Assembly: GCA_963728855.1 (NCBI GenBank)
Contig: CAVSLN010000001.1
Coordinates: 310,001-374,000 of the forward strand
Source of the DNA: AC-43 sp963728855
Lineage (GTDB): Bacteria > Actinomycetota > Actinomycetes > Mycobacteriales > Micromonosporaceae
Length of the DNA: 64,000 nt
Reading direction: 5' to 3'
The translations under genes were made by a program, and so were the position numbers. Within the stretch, counting starts at the first letter, position 1. Each line of letters begins with the position of its first letter. This document shows positions 1 through 9,690 of the stretch, one piece after another. The notes below the pieces were generated by a model. That model ran no database searches. It saw only the letters and a list, made by a program, of their open reading frames with translations, and was not told where the DNA came from.

Positions 1-537
1 CGGGAGATCTTCGACGCCACGCTGGAACTGTTGGCTGACAAGGGCTACGAAGGGCTGACCATCGAGATGGTCGCCGAGCGGTCCGGCGTGCACAAGACGA
101 CGCTCTACCGCTGGTGGCCGTCCAAGGCGGCACTGCTCGGCGCCGCCCTCATCGAGGCGCCGCTGCTGCGTTTCGAGGTGCCGGACACCGGAAGCCTCCG
201 GGGTGACCTGGAGGCACTCGTCGAAACCATCGTCGCACTCTTGACCATCCGCCCGGCCGCCGACGTTGCCGTCGCCGCGCTGAGCGCGGCCGCGCACAGC
301 CCCGAACTGGCCGGGCACGCGCGCGCCTTCTTCGCCGACCGGCTCGCCCGGGAGCACCCGGTGTTCGCGCGCGCCGCCGCCCGCGGGGAGCTGCCCGCCG
401 GTACGGACCCGACGCTGCTGATGGACCTGCTCGCCGGAGCGGTGTGGGTACGCGTGGTGCTGCGCCAGACGCCGGTCGAACCAGACTTCGCCAGGCGCGC
501 CGTCGCCCTCGTGCTGGACGGCATCGGCACGGGATGA
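1..537 (+). CDS. TetR-family transcriptional regulator (5' end cut by window)
   Basis: The reading frame is open from base 1, so the true start lies outside the window. The first about 45 visible residues form a TetR-type helix-turn-helix (IEMVAERSGVHKTTLYRWW, then PSKAALLGAAL), which binds operator DNA. The rest is the alpha-helical C-terminal ligand/dimer domain, similar to TetR_C regulators that end in LVLDGIGTG-like helices. The gene ends at TGA 535-537 and converges on the Sir2 gene. The target and ligand cannot be told; no operator is visible because the promoter is not included. Confidence 0.88.
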   Translation, partial: REIFDATLELLADKGYEGLTIEMVAERSGVHKTTLYRWWPSKAALLGAALIEAPLLRFEVPDTGSLRGDLEALVETIVALLTIRPAADVAVAALSAAAHSPELAGHARAFFADRLAREHPVFARAAARGELPAGTDPTLLMDLLAGAVWVRVVLRQTPVEPDFARRAVALVLDGIGTG

Positions 538-609
538 TGCCGGGTGGCTGGCCGGCCTTGCGTCCCGGCGCCCTAGCTGATCCTCACGGGAGGAGCGGCT
601 GACGCCGCA

Positions 610-1452
610 CTAGGTGGATTCGATGCGCCTGGCGACCTCGGGGAGCACCGTACCCAGCGGCGCGTCGATGGTCAGCAGGGCGTGCCCGTCCCCGCGGGTC
701 GGGCCCTGGTTGACGATCACCACGGGGATGCCGAGCTTCGCGGCCCGTACGACGAAACGGCGGCCCGACATGACGGTCAGGGAGGACCCGAGTACGAGCA
801 GCGCGCGCGAGCGCTCGACGAGCGCGTAGCAGTGGGCGACCCGTACCGGTGGGACCGACTCGCCGAAGAACACCACGTCGGGCTTGAGCAGGCCGCCGGC
901 GCAGACGGTACAGTCGACGGTCCGGAACCTGGCCACGTCCTCGTCGCCCAGCGACACGTCGCCGTCCGGGTTGACCGCGGTGACCCGGGCCGCGAAGCCC
1001 GGGTTGGCCTCCCGTAGCCGCCGGTCCACCTCGTCGCGGGACACCCCGTTGCCGCAGTCGAGGCACACCGCCCGGGCCAGGTTGCCGTGCAGCTCGATGA
1101 CCCCGCGCGCCCCACCGGCCTGGTGCAGCCCGTCCACGTTCTGCGTCACGATGCCGGCGAGGAGGCCGGATTGCTGCATCTCGGCGACCGCCTGGTGCCC
1201 CGGGTTCGGGGCGGCGCGCGCGATGGAGCGCCAGCCGAGGTGGCTGCGTGCCCAGTACCGGCGCCGCGCGGCGGGGTCGCGGGTGAACGTCTGGTACGTC
1301 ATCGGGGTGTGCCGCCGGGCCATCCCGCTCGGTCCCCGGTAGTCCGGGATGCCCGACTCCGTGGACAGCCCCGCGCCGCTCAACACCGTGACGTCCCCGC
1401 CGGCCACCAGCTCGGCGAGGGCGTCGAGCCGATCCACGACCACCCGTTCCAT
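610..1452 (-). CDS. Sir2-family NAD-dependent protein deacylase (sirtuin)
   Basis: 280 residues, full length for a bacterial sirtuin. It is expected to remove acyl groups from protein lysines using NAD+. Visible hallmarks: GAGLSTESGIPDYRG near residues 27-40 (NAD binding), TQNVDGLH near 103-110, catalytic His122 in IELHGN, and two Cys pairs (C130/C133 and C181/C184) for the structural zinc. GSSLTV follows in the C-terminal Rossmann part. Start ATG is at 1452. The GntR gene lies 34 bp upstream on the same strand, so the two could be co-transcribed. There is no direct link to inositol use; a metabolic protein-acylation role is inference. Confidence 0.93.
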   Translation of the reverse strand: MERVVVDRLDALAELVAGGDVTVLSGAGLSTESGIPDYRGPSGMARRHTPMTYQTFTRDPAARRRYWARSHLGWRSIARAAPNPGHQAVAEMQQSGLLAGIVTQNVDGLHQAGGARGVIELHGNLARAVCLDCGNGVSRDEVDRRLREANPGFAARVTAVNPDGDVSLGDEDVARFRTVDCTVCAGGLLKPDVVFFGESVPPVRVAHCYALVERSRALLVLGSSLTVMSGRRFVVRAAKLGIPVVIVNQGPTRGDGHALLTIDAPLGTVLPEVARRIEST

Positions 1453-1486
1453 CGCTCCATTGAAGCGCGGCCGGCGCTCGCCGGCG

Positions 1487-2224
1487 TTACCGGTTGAAGA
1501 CGGTGACCTCGATGGCGTACAGGTCGGCGCGGTAGAGGTTGTCGGCGAACTCGACCGCGTAGCCGGCCGCGTCGAACGCCGTGCGCTGCATGCTGATCAG
1601 CGGAGCGTTGCGCTTGGTACCGAGCAGCCGGGCCTCGACCGTGCCGGCCGGTACGGCGGTGATCCGCTGCTTGGCCACCGCCGGTCGCCCGTTGCGCTGG
1701 CCCAGCAGGTGGTACAGGCCGTGCGTCTCCAGGTCCGGGCCGGCGATGTCGTTGAACCGCGCGGGCAGCCAGTTGCGCAGGATCGCCAGCGGCTGCCCGT
1801 CGGCGAGGCGCAGCCGTTCGCAGTAGACGAGCGGCTCGTCGCCGGCCGTACCGAGTGCCCGGGCGGCGTGCCGGTCCAGGTGCGCCGGGTCGTACCGCAG
1901 CACCTGCGTCTCGGGCTTGCGGCCGGCCGCGGTCAGGTCGTCGTGCAGGCTGGTCAGCGCGACCCGGCGGCGCACCTGCGCGTTGGTGACCTGGGTGCCG
2001 ACCCCCCGCTTGCGGGTCAGCATGCCCCGCTCGACCAGCTCGTCGATCGCCCGGCGCATGGTCGGCCGGGAGATGGCCAGGGACCCGGCGAACTCGATCT
2101 CGTTCGGCAGCCGCTCGCCGGGGACCAGGTCGCCCTGCTCGACAGCCTCCTCCAGGCGCCGGCTGATCTGGAAGTACAGCGGTACGGGGCTGGCCCGGTC
2201 GATCTCGATCCGCGGCACCGGCAC
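1487..2224 (-). CDS. GntR-family regulator with UTRA domain, likely controlling the inositol operon
   Basis: About 245 residues. An N-terminal GntR winged helix (SPVPLYFQISRRLEE through LAISRPTMRRAIDELVERGMLTRKRGVGTQV) is followed by a UTRA/HutC-type ligand domain (residues about 90-240) ending in EVTVFNR. I chose GTG 2224 because a GAGGGGG ribosome-binding site sits six bases upstream; an in-frame GTG at 2272 would extend the protein into the operator region with residues not typical of the family. It is divergent from iolC, and the TTGTC/GACAA palindromes between them are likely its operators. By context it is probably a repressor released by an inositol-derived effector. The neighbourhood is the main evidence for that target. 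Confidence 0.88.
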   Translation of the reverse strand: MPVPRIEIDRASPVPLYFQISRRLEEAVEQGDLVPGERLPNEIEFAGSLAISRPTMRRAIDELVERGMLTRKRGVGTQVTNAQVRRRVALTSLHDDLTAAGRKPETQVLRYDPAHLDRHAARALGTAGDEPLVYCERLRLADGQPLAILRNWLPARFNDIAGPDLETHGLYHLLGQRNGRPAVAKQRITAVPAGTVEARLLGTKRNAPLISMQRTAFDAAGYAVEFADNLYRADLYAIEVTVFNR

Positions 2225-2259
2225 GGTTGGCCCCCTCGGTCGCGACCGACAATCGCCGA

Positions 2260-2310
2260 AGTTTGTCACCACGTAGATAACATTGTCAAGACAAACTGTT
2301 GACTTATAGC
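2260..2310 (+). promoter_or_regulatory. Divergent GntR operator and iol promoter
   Basis: TTGTC (2283-2287) and GACAA (2290-2294) form a palindrome with a 2-nt spacer. The same right arm, GACAAACT (2290-2297), is the exact reverse complement of AGTTTGTC (2260-2267), giving a second, wider inverted repeat. A sigma70-like promoter fits: -35 TTGTCA (2283-2288), 16-bp spacer, -10 TATAGC (2305-2310), so a bound regulator would cover the -35. Placement between a GntR gene and the operon it probably controls supports this; it is not demonstrated. Confidence 0.6.
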
Positions 2311-2439
2311 TCTGCGGCGCCCAGTGCTTTCTGGCACGTCACCTGTCCGCATCACCAGTTGCCGGCTGGGTAACCCGGCGACAACCGGCCGGAAACAGCA
2401 ACCGGCCGGACCCGTGGCGAGGAGAGCTGGAACCGGACG

Positions 2440-3471
2440 ATGACCGACTTTGACGTGATCACGATCGGCCGGGTCGGCGTGGACCTGTACCCGCTCCAGG
2501 TCGGCGTCGGGCTGGCGGACGTCACCACGTTCGGCAAGTTCCTGGGCGGCAGCGCGACCAACGTGGCCGTCGCGGCGGCCCGGCACGGGCGCCGTACGGC
2601 GGTGGTCACCCGTACGGGGGACGACCCGTTCGGCCGGTACGTCCACCAGGCACTGCGGGAGCTGGGCGTGGACGACCGGTACGTCACCTCGGTACCGGGG
2701 CTGCCGACCCCGGTCACGTTCTGCGAGATCTTCCCGCCCGACAACTTCCCGCTCTACTTCTACCGCGAGCCCAAGGCGCCCGACCTCGTCATCGAGCCGG
2801 ACGAGCTGGACGTCGAGGCGATCCGTACCGCCAAGGTCTTCTGGGCCACGGTGACCGGCCTGTCGCAGGAGCCCAGCCGCGGCGCGCACCACGCGGCGTG
2901 GGCCGCCCGCGGCCGGCAGCCGTTGACCGTCCTCGACCTCGACTACCGGCCGATGTTCTGGGCCTCGGAGGAGGCGGCCCGCGCCGCGGTACGGCGGGCG
3001 CTGCCGGAGGTCACCGTCGCGGTCGGCAACCTGGAGGAGTGCGCGGTGGCCGTCGGCGAGCGCGACCCGCACCGGGCGGCCGCGGCGCTGCTCGACGCCG
3101 GGATCGAGCTGGCCGTCGTCAAGCAGGGACCGCGCGGCGTGCTGGCCCGCACCCGGACCGACGGACGCTACCTTGCTGATCCAGCGCAAGTGCTGGCTCA
3201 CGACGAACGCCACCTTGCTGATCCAGCCCAAGTGCTGGCTCACGAGACGGTCGAGGTACCGCCGGTGCGGGTCGAGGTGCGCAACGGCCTCGGCGCCGGG
3301 GACGGCTTCGGCGGCGCGCTCTGCCACGGCCTGCTCGCCGGCTGGCCGCTCGAACAGGTGATCCGGTTCGCCAACGCGGCCGGCGCGATCGTCGCCTCCC
3401 GGCTGGAGTGCTCGAGCGCGATGCCGACCACGGCCGAGGTCGAGGACTTCCTCGCGGCGAGCCATGTCTGA
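2440..3471 (+). CDS. iolC: 5-dehydro-2-deoxygluconokinase (PfkB family)
   Basis: 343 residues. It phosphorylates 5-dehydro-2-deoxy-D-gluconate, a middle step of myo-inositol breakdown in the cytosol. PfkB features: GGSATNVAVAAARHG near residues 31-45, TVLDLDYRPMFW in the middle, and the C-terminal ATP/catalytic signature NGLGAGDGFGGALCHGLL, whose GAGD motif holds the catalytic Asp. Between GVLARTRTDG and TVEVPPVRVEV it carries about 28 extra residues made of two 14-residue repeats, not expected in the family. A GAGGAGAG sequence about 15 bases upstream is the only weak ribosome-binding site. It overlaps the next gene by 8 bp. First gene of the operon. Confidence 0.92.
   Translation: MTDFDVITIGRVGVDLYPLQVGVGLADVTTFGKFLGGSATNVAVAAARHGRRTAVVTRTGDDPFGRYVHQALRELGVDDRYVTSVPGLPTPVTFCEIFPPDNFPLYFYREPKAPDLVIEPDELDVEAIRTAKVFWATVTGLSQEPSRGAHHAAWAARGRQPLTVLDLDYRPMFWASEEAARAAVRRALPEVTVAVGNLEECAVAVGERDPHRAAAALLDAGIELAVVKQGPRGVLARTRTDGRYLADPAQVLAHDERHLADPAQVLAHETVEVPPVRVEVRNGLGAGDGFGGALCHGLLAGWPLEQVIRFANAAGAIVASRLECSSAMPTTAEVEDFLAASHV
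3166..3245 (+). repeat. In-frame 42-bp direct repeat inserted in iolC
   Basis: Two 38-bp copies (3166-3203 and 3208-3245) differ at only two bases and are spaced at exactly 42 bp, 14 codons, so the reading frame is kept. Each encodes a peptide like RYLADPAQVLAHDE. The sequence interrupts iolC just before the catalytic GAGD segment. Confidence 0.85.
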
Positions 3472-4369
3472 CGTGAGCACGAGGCTGGACTTCGCGCGGC
3501 TGCGGGAGCTGCGGGCGACCCGGCCGGAAGCGGTGGCGGAGGCGGCCGCGGGCCGTACCCGCCGCCCGCTGCTCGGCGCCGACGGCCGGCTCATGCTCGT
3601 CGCCGCCGACCACCCGGCCCGGGGCGCGCTCGGCGTCCGGGACACCGAGGACGCCATGGCCGACCGGTACGACCTGCTGCGCCGCCTGGTCACCGCGCTG
3701 GACCGGCCGGGCGTGGACGGGGTGCTCGGCACCGCCGACATCCTCGAGGACCTGCTGCTCCTCGGCGCGCTGGAGAACAAGGTGGTGGTCGGCTCGATGA
3801 ACCGGGGTGGCCTGCGGGGCGCCGCGTTCGAGCTGGACGACCGGTTCACCGGGTACGACGCGGCCACCATCGCGGCGATGGGCTTCGAGGGCGGCAAGAT
3901 GTTGACTCGCATCGATCTAGCCGACACCGGTACGGTCGCCACGCTGGAAGCCAGTGGACGCGCCGTCACCGAGCTGGCCGCGCACCGGGTGATGGCGATG
4001 GTCGAGCCGTTCCTGTCCCGGCGGGTCGACGGGCGCGTCGTCAACGACCTGAGCGCACCGGCCGTGGTGCGCTCGGTGGCCATCGCCAGCGGGCTCGGCG
4101 TCACCAGCGCGTACACCTGGCTGAAGCTCCCGGTCGTCGACGACATGGCCAGCGTGACGGCCGCGACCACGCTGCCGACCCTGCTCCTCGGCGGCGACCC
4201 GACCGGCCATCCCGACGAGACCTACGCCAGGTGGCGCGACGCGCTGGCCCTGCCGGGCGTACGCGGCCTCGTGGTCGGCCGCGCCCTGCTCTACCCGGCC
4301 GACGGCGACGTCGCGACGGCCGTGGACGCCGCCGTGTCCCTCGTGCGCGCGACAGCTGAGGTGGCCTGA
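3464..4369 (+). CDS. Cgl0159-like (beta/alpha)8 aldolase of the inositol pathway
   Basis: 301 residues, similar in my recollection to the Cgl0159 family found in actinobacterial inositol clusters. Segments typical of a TIM barrel: LMLVAADHPARGALG (about 44-58), GVDGVLGTADILEDL, KMLTRIDLAD, YTWLKLPVVDD (Lys, possible Schiff base) and GVRGLVVGRALLYP near the C-terminus (phosphate-binding strand). It could supply the aldolase step on 2-deoxy-5-keto-gluconate-6-phosphate (the IolJ role), since no other aldolase is in the operon; that is inference. ATG 3464 overlaps iolC by 8 bp, implying coupled translation. Confidence 0.82.
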   Translation: MSDVSTRLDFARLRELRATRPEAVAEAAAGRTRRPLLGADGRLMLVAADHPARGALGVRDTEDAMADRYDLLRRLVTALDRPGVDGVLGTADILEDLLLLGALENKVVVGSMNRGGLRGAAFELDDRFTGYDAATIAAMGFEGGKMLTRIDLADTGTVATLEASGRAVTELAAHRVMAMVEPFLSRRVDGRVVNDLSAPAVVRSVAIASGLGVTSAYTWLKLPVVDDMASVTAATTLPTLLLGGDPTGHPDETYARWRDALALPGVRGLVVGRALLYPADGDVATAVDAAVSLVRATAEVA

Positions 4370-4394
4370 TGAGCGAGCGCAGCGAGGATCGGTC
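4369..4394 (+). repeat. Short gene-junction repeat, copy A
   Basis: Starts ATGAGCGAG, so the upstream stop codon TGA overlaps its first bases, and ends at the ATG of iolB. Related to longer copies at 5261-5334 and 17708-17769, which occupy the same kind of stop-to-start junction. Confidence 0.5.
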
Positions 4395-5264
4395 ATGAGC
4401 CTCTACCGCCCCGCCGGGTCGGCGGCCCGGGACGGGTACCTCGTGGACATCGCGCCGGAGTCGGCGGGGTGGGACTTCTCCGGCCTGCACGTCATTGACC
4501 TGCCTTCGGCTGGTCGGTTCTCAACGACAACAGCTGAGGACGAGGTGATCGTGCTGCCGCTGGCCGGCTCGTGCACCGTCGAGGCGGACCGGGAGGGCGC
4601 GCGGCTGGCCGGCCGGGAGAGCGTCTTCACCGCGGTGAGCGACTACGCGTACGTGCCGCGGGACAGTGAGCTAACGCTGTACAGCGCCGCGGGCGGGCGC
4701 TTCGCGCTGGCCTCGGCGCGGGCTACCCGGCGGCTGCCGTTCCGGTACGTGGCCGCGACGGAGGTACCGGTCGAGCTGCGCGGTGCCGGTCCCGCTTCCC
4801 GTCAGGTCAACAACTTCGGCACGCCGGACGTGCTGGACGCCGACCGCGTCATCGCGTGCGAGGTGCTGACGCCGGGCGGGAACTGGTCGTCCTTCCCGCC
4901 GCACAAGCACGATGAGGAACGGCCGGGGAGGGAGGAACGGCCGGGGGAGTCCGTGCTCGAGGAGATCTACTACTTCGAGGTGCGCGGCGGAGGCATGGCG
5001 TACCAACGGGTGTACGGCACCCCGCGGCGCCCGGTCGACGTGCTCGCCGAGGTCCGTACCGGCGACGTCGTGCTGGTCCCGCACGGCTGGCACGGCCCGT
5101 CGATGGCCGTACCCGGCTACGACCTCTACTACCTCAACGTGATGGCGGGTCCCGGCCAGCGCTCCTGGCTCATCTGCGACGACCCGGCCCACGCCTGGGT
5201 CCGCGACACCTGGCCCGGGATGGCCGTCGACCCGAGGCTCCCACTTACGGAGGTCCCACGATGA
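4395..5264 (+). CDS. iolB: 5-deoxy-glucuronate isomerase
   Basis: 289 residues, usual length for IolB (KduI/IolB cupin family). It isomerises 5-deoxy-D-glucuronate to 5-dehydro-2-deoxy-D-gluconate, the IolC substrate. Two cupin halves are visible; the second holds metal-ligand motifs SSFPPHKHDEE (about 160-170), LEEIYYFEV and LVPHGWHGPS. A Lys/Glu-rich stretch with near-repeats (ERPGREERPGE, about 171-181) lies between the metal motifs and is slightly longer than usual. Start ATG 4395 directly follows the junction repeat. The stop is inside the next junction repeat. Confidence 0.93.
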   Translation: MSLYRPAGSAARDGYLVDIAPESAGWDFSGLHVIDLPSAGRFSTTTAEDEVIVLPLAGSCTVEADREGARLAGRESVFTAVSDYAYVPRDSELTLYSAAGGRFALASARATRRLPFRYVAATEVPVELRGAGPASRQVNNFGTPDVLDADRVIACEVLTPGGNWSSFPPHKHDEERPGREERPGESVLEEIYYFEVRGGGMAYQRVYGTPRRPVDVLAEVRTGDVVLVPHGWHGPSMAVPGYDLYYLNVMAGPGQRSWLICDDPAHAWVRDTWPGMAVDPRLPLTEVPR

Positions 5265-5334
5265 GCGAAGCGCGAGGCTACGGATCTGGACCACGGCGGC
5301 GGACGAGCGCCGAGCGCGGGAGCGAGGGTTGGCA
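5261..5334 (+). repeat. Gene-junction repeat, copy B
   Basis: Begins with ATGAGCG, which supplies the iolB stop codon, and ends immediately before the ATG of iolD. Its second half shares GACGAGCGCCGAG and GCGGGAGCGA with copy C at 17708-17769, and this half offers the only purine-rich sequence that could act as a ribosome-binding site for iolD. Confidence 0.6.
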
Positions 5335-7200
<1,866 letters not shown>

Positions 7201-7210
7201 GGAGCAGCTC

Positions 7211-8707
7211 GTGAAGACCATCACCCACTGGATAGGCGGCGCGGCCACGTCCGGAAGCTCCACCCGTACCGGCCCGGTCTGGAACCCCGCGACGGGAGCC
7301 CGGCAGGCCGAGGTGCTCCTCGCCGAGCCGGCCGACGTCCAGCACGCGGTCGAGGTGGCGGCCAAGGCGTTCGAGGAGTGGGGCAGCGCCTCGCTGTCCA
7401 GGCGCGGCGCGGTGCTCTTCGCCTTCCGGCAGCTCGTCCACGCCCGGCTCGACGACCTGGCCGCGATCGTCTCCGACGAGCACGGCAAGGTGCTGTCCGA
7501 CGCCCGGGGCGAGGTGCAGCGCGGGCTGGAGGTCATCGAGTTCGCCTGTGGCATCCCGCAGTTGCTCAAGGGCGACTACTCCGACCAGGTGTCGACGGGC
7601 GTCGACTCGTACAGCTTCCGGCAGCCGCTCGGGGTGGTCGCCGGGATCACCCCGTTCAACTTCCCGGTGATGGTGCCGTGCTGGATGCACCCGGTCGCGA
7701 TCGCGTGCGGCAACACGTTCGTACTCAAGCCGAGCGAGCGCGACCCGTCCGCGTCGATGCTCATCGCTGAGCTGTGGGCGCAGGCCGGCCTGCCCGACGG
7801 GGTGTTCAACGTGGTACACGGCGACAAGGTGGCCGTCGACGCGCTGCTGGACTCGCCGCGGGTGGCCGCGCTGTCGTTCGTCGGCTCGACCCCGATCGCC
7901 CGGTACATCCACAGCCGGGCGAGCGCCGCGGGCAAGCGGGTACAGGCGCTCGGCGGCGCGAAGAACCACGCGGTCGTGCTGCCCGACGCCGACCTGGAGT
8001 TCGCCGCGAACCACCTCACCGCCGCCGCGTTCGGCTCCGCCGGGCAGCGCTGCATGGCCGTCTCCGCGGCGGTCGCCGTCGGCGAGGCGGGGGACGCGCT
8101 GGTCGAGGTGCTGCGCGAGAAGGCCGCGACCGTGAAGGTCGGGCCGGGGCGCGACGAGTCCAGCGAGATGGGGCCGGTGGTGACCCGCGAGGCGCGCGAG
8201 CGGATCGTCGGGTACATCGGCTCGGGGGCGGAGCAGGGGGCGACCCTCGTCATCGACGGGCGCGGGCTGGTCGTCGACGGGCACGAGGACGGTTTCTTCG
8301 TCGGCCCGACCGTACTGGACCACGTCACCGCCGAGATGGACGCGTACCGCGACGAGATCTTCGGGCCGGTACTGGTGGTGACCCGCGTCGACACCCTCGA
8401 CGAGGCGATCGCACTGATCAACGCGAACCCGTACGGCAACGGCACGGCCGTCTTCACCGCCAGCGGCGAGGCGGCCCGCCGGTTCCAGCGCGAGGTCACG
8501 GCAGGAATGATCGGGATCAATGTCTCGATCCCCGTGCCGATGGCGTACCACTCCTTCGGTGGGTGGAAGGACTCGCTCTTCGGGGAGTCCCACATCCACG
8601 GGCCGGAGGGTGTCCGATTCTACACCCGCGCAAAGGTGGTCACCGCTCGGTGGCCGCATGTCGAACATCCGGTAGCCGCGAGCTACCACTTCCCGACCGC
8701 CCGCTGA
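7211..8707 (+). CDS. mmsA: CoA-acylating methylmalonate-semialdehyde dehydrogenase
   Basis: 498 residues (also called iolA). It converts malonate semialdehyde from inositol to acetyl-CoA, and methylmalonate semialdehyde to propionyl-CoA, with NAD+. ALDH fold: TPFNFPVMVP with Asn150 (oxyanion), VLKPSERDP (cofactor binding), FVGSTPIARYI, and FGSAGQRCMAVS with catalytic Cys281. GTG 7211 is chosen because GGAG (7201-7204) sits seven bases upstream and residue 1 onward matches the family N-terminus; the frame is open further upstream but that part overlaps iolD. Last of the tightly packed block; 104 bp precede iolE. Confidence 0.93.
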   Translation: MKTITHWIGGAATSGSSTRTGPVWNPATGARQAEVLLAEPADVQHAVEVAAKAFEEWGSASLSRRGAVLFAFRQLVHARLDDLAAIVSDEHGKVLSDARGEVQRGLEVIEFACGIPQLLKGDYSDQVSTGVDSYSFRQPLGVVAGITPFNFPVMVPCWMHPVAIACGNTFVLKPSERDPSASMLIAELWAQAGLPDGVFNVVHGDKVAVDALLDSPRVAALSFVGSTPIARYIHSRASAAGKRVQALGGAKNHAVVLPDADLEFAANHLTAAAFGSAGQRCMAVSAAVAVGEAGDALVEVLREKAATVKVGPGRDESSEMGPVVTREARERIVGYIGSGAEQGATLVIDGRGLVVDGHEDGFFVGPTVLDHVTAEMDAYRDEIFGPVLVVTRVDTLDEAIALINANPYGNGTAVFTASGEAARRFQREVTAGMIGINVSIPVPMAYHSFGGWKDSLFGESHIHGPEGVRFYTRAKVVTARWPHVEHPVAASYHFPTAR

Positions 8708-8811
8708 TCCCCACGAGCTGGAGCGGGCCGGCGGGTCGGCCAGCGGAGCGACCGCGACGTGGGTCGGGAGCTGCTCGAAGAGACCCAGACATTCGGCTGA
8801 GGGGGACATAG

Positions 8812-9690
8812 ATGGGCACAGTTGCCGAGCGGGTCGGCGGCGCGCCGATCTCCTGGGGCGTGTGCGAGGCGCCGGACTGGGGGCACGAGCTGCCGCCGGA
8901 GCGGGTGCTGCGGGAGATGCGCGAGCTGGGGCTGCGCGCCACCGAGCTGGGGCCCACGGGGTACCTGGGGGAGCACCCGGCCGACGTACGGGAGGCGCTG
9001 GAGCGGTATGAGCTGCGGCTGATCGGGGGGTTCCTGCCCGTACCGATGCATGCCAACACGGAGGCCGACCTGGCCGAGGCGCGGGCCGCGATGGCCACCC
9101 TCGCGGCCGCGGGGTCCGAGGTGGTCGTGCTGGCCGCGCGGTCCGCGGACGGCGGCTACGACCGGAAGGTACGGCTGACCGACGACGACTGGCCGGTGCT
9201 GCTGGCCACGCTGGAACGGCTGCGGGGCATGGCCGGCGAGCACGGCCTGACCCCGACCCTGCACCCCCACGTCGGTACGGCCATCGAGGACCGCGCCTCG
9301 GTCCTGCGCCTGCTGGAGTCCAGCGACATCCTGCTGTGCCTCGACACCGGGCACCTGCTCATCGGCGGCATGGACCCGCTGGAGCTGGTCGGGCTGGCCG
9401 CGGGGCGGATCGCCCACGTGCACCTCAAGGACGTCCGGTCGCCGGTCGCGGACCGCGTGTCGGGCGGCGACAGCAGCTACATCGAGGCGGTACGGGCCGG
9501 CCTGTACGCCCCGCTCGGCGACGGCGACCTCGACGTGGCCGGGATCGTCGGCGCGCTGGAGCGCTCCGGGTACCGGGGCTGGTACGTACTGGAGCAGGAC
9601 GCCGCCCTGTACGGGCCGCCCGCCGCCGGTACCGGTCCGCTCCAGGACGTCCGGCGCGGCATCGAGTACCTGGCCAAGGTGGCGGGATGA
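8812..9690 (+). CDS. iolE: Inosose dehydratase-like TIM-barrel protein
   Basis: 292 residues, AP_endonuc_2/sugar-phosphate isomerase fold. By context and N-terminus (APISWGVCEAPDWGHELPP) it dehydrates 2-keto-myo-inositol to the trihydroxycyclohexane-dione. Likely metal ligands: Glu in ELGPTGYLG, His in TLHPHVGT, Asp/His in CLDTGHLLIGG, His in IAHVHLKDV and Glu in VLEQD near the C-terminus. The start is preceded by GAGGGGGAC. Its stop overlaps the iolG start (ATGA), so the two are translationally coupled. An IolH-like epimerase role is possible but less likely. Confidence 0.87.
   Translation: MGTVAERVGGAPISWGVCEAPDWGHELPPERVLREMRELGLRATELGPTGYLGEHPADVREALERYELRLIGGFLPVPMHANTEADLAEARAAMATLAAAGSEVVVLAARSADGGYDRKVRLTDDDWPVLLATLERLRGMAGEHGLTPTLHPHVGTAIEDRASVLRLLESSDILLCLDTGHLLIGGMDPLELVGLAAGRIAHVHLKDVRSPVADRVSGGDSSYIEAVRAGLYAPLGDGDLDVAGIVGALERSGYRGWYVLEQDAALYGPPAAGTGPLQDVRRGIEYLAKVAG

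Noticed and set aside
2266..4170. 634-codon minus-strand ORF over iolC
   Set aside because: Antisense shadow; the plus-strand genes have clear PfkB and aldolase motifs.
9336..9686. Extended start for iolG inside iolE
   Set aside because: The extra residues are an out-of-frame reading of iolE; ATG 9687 with the ATGA overlap is the usual arrangement.
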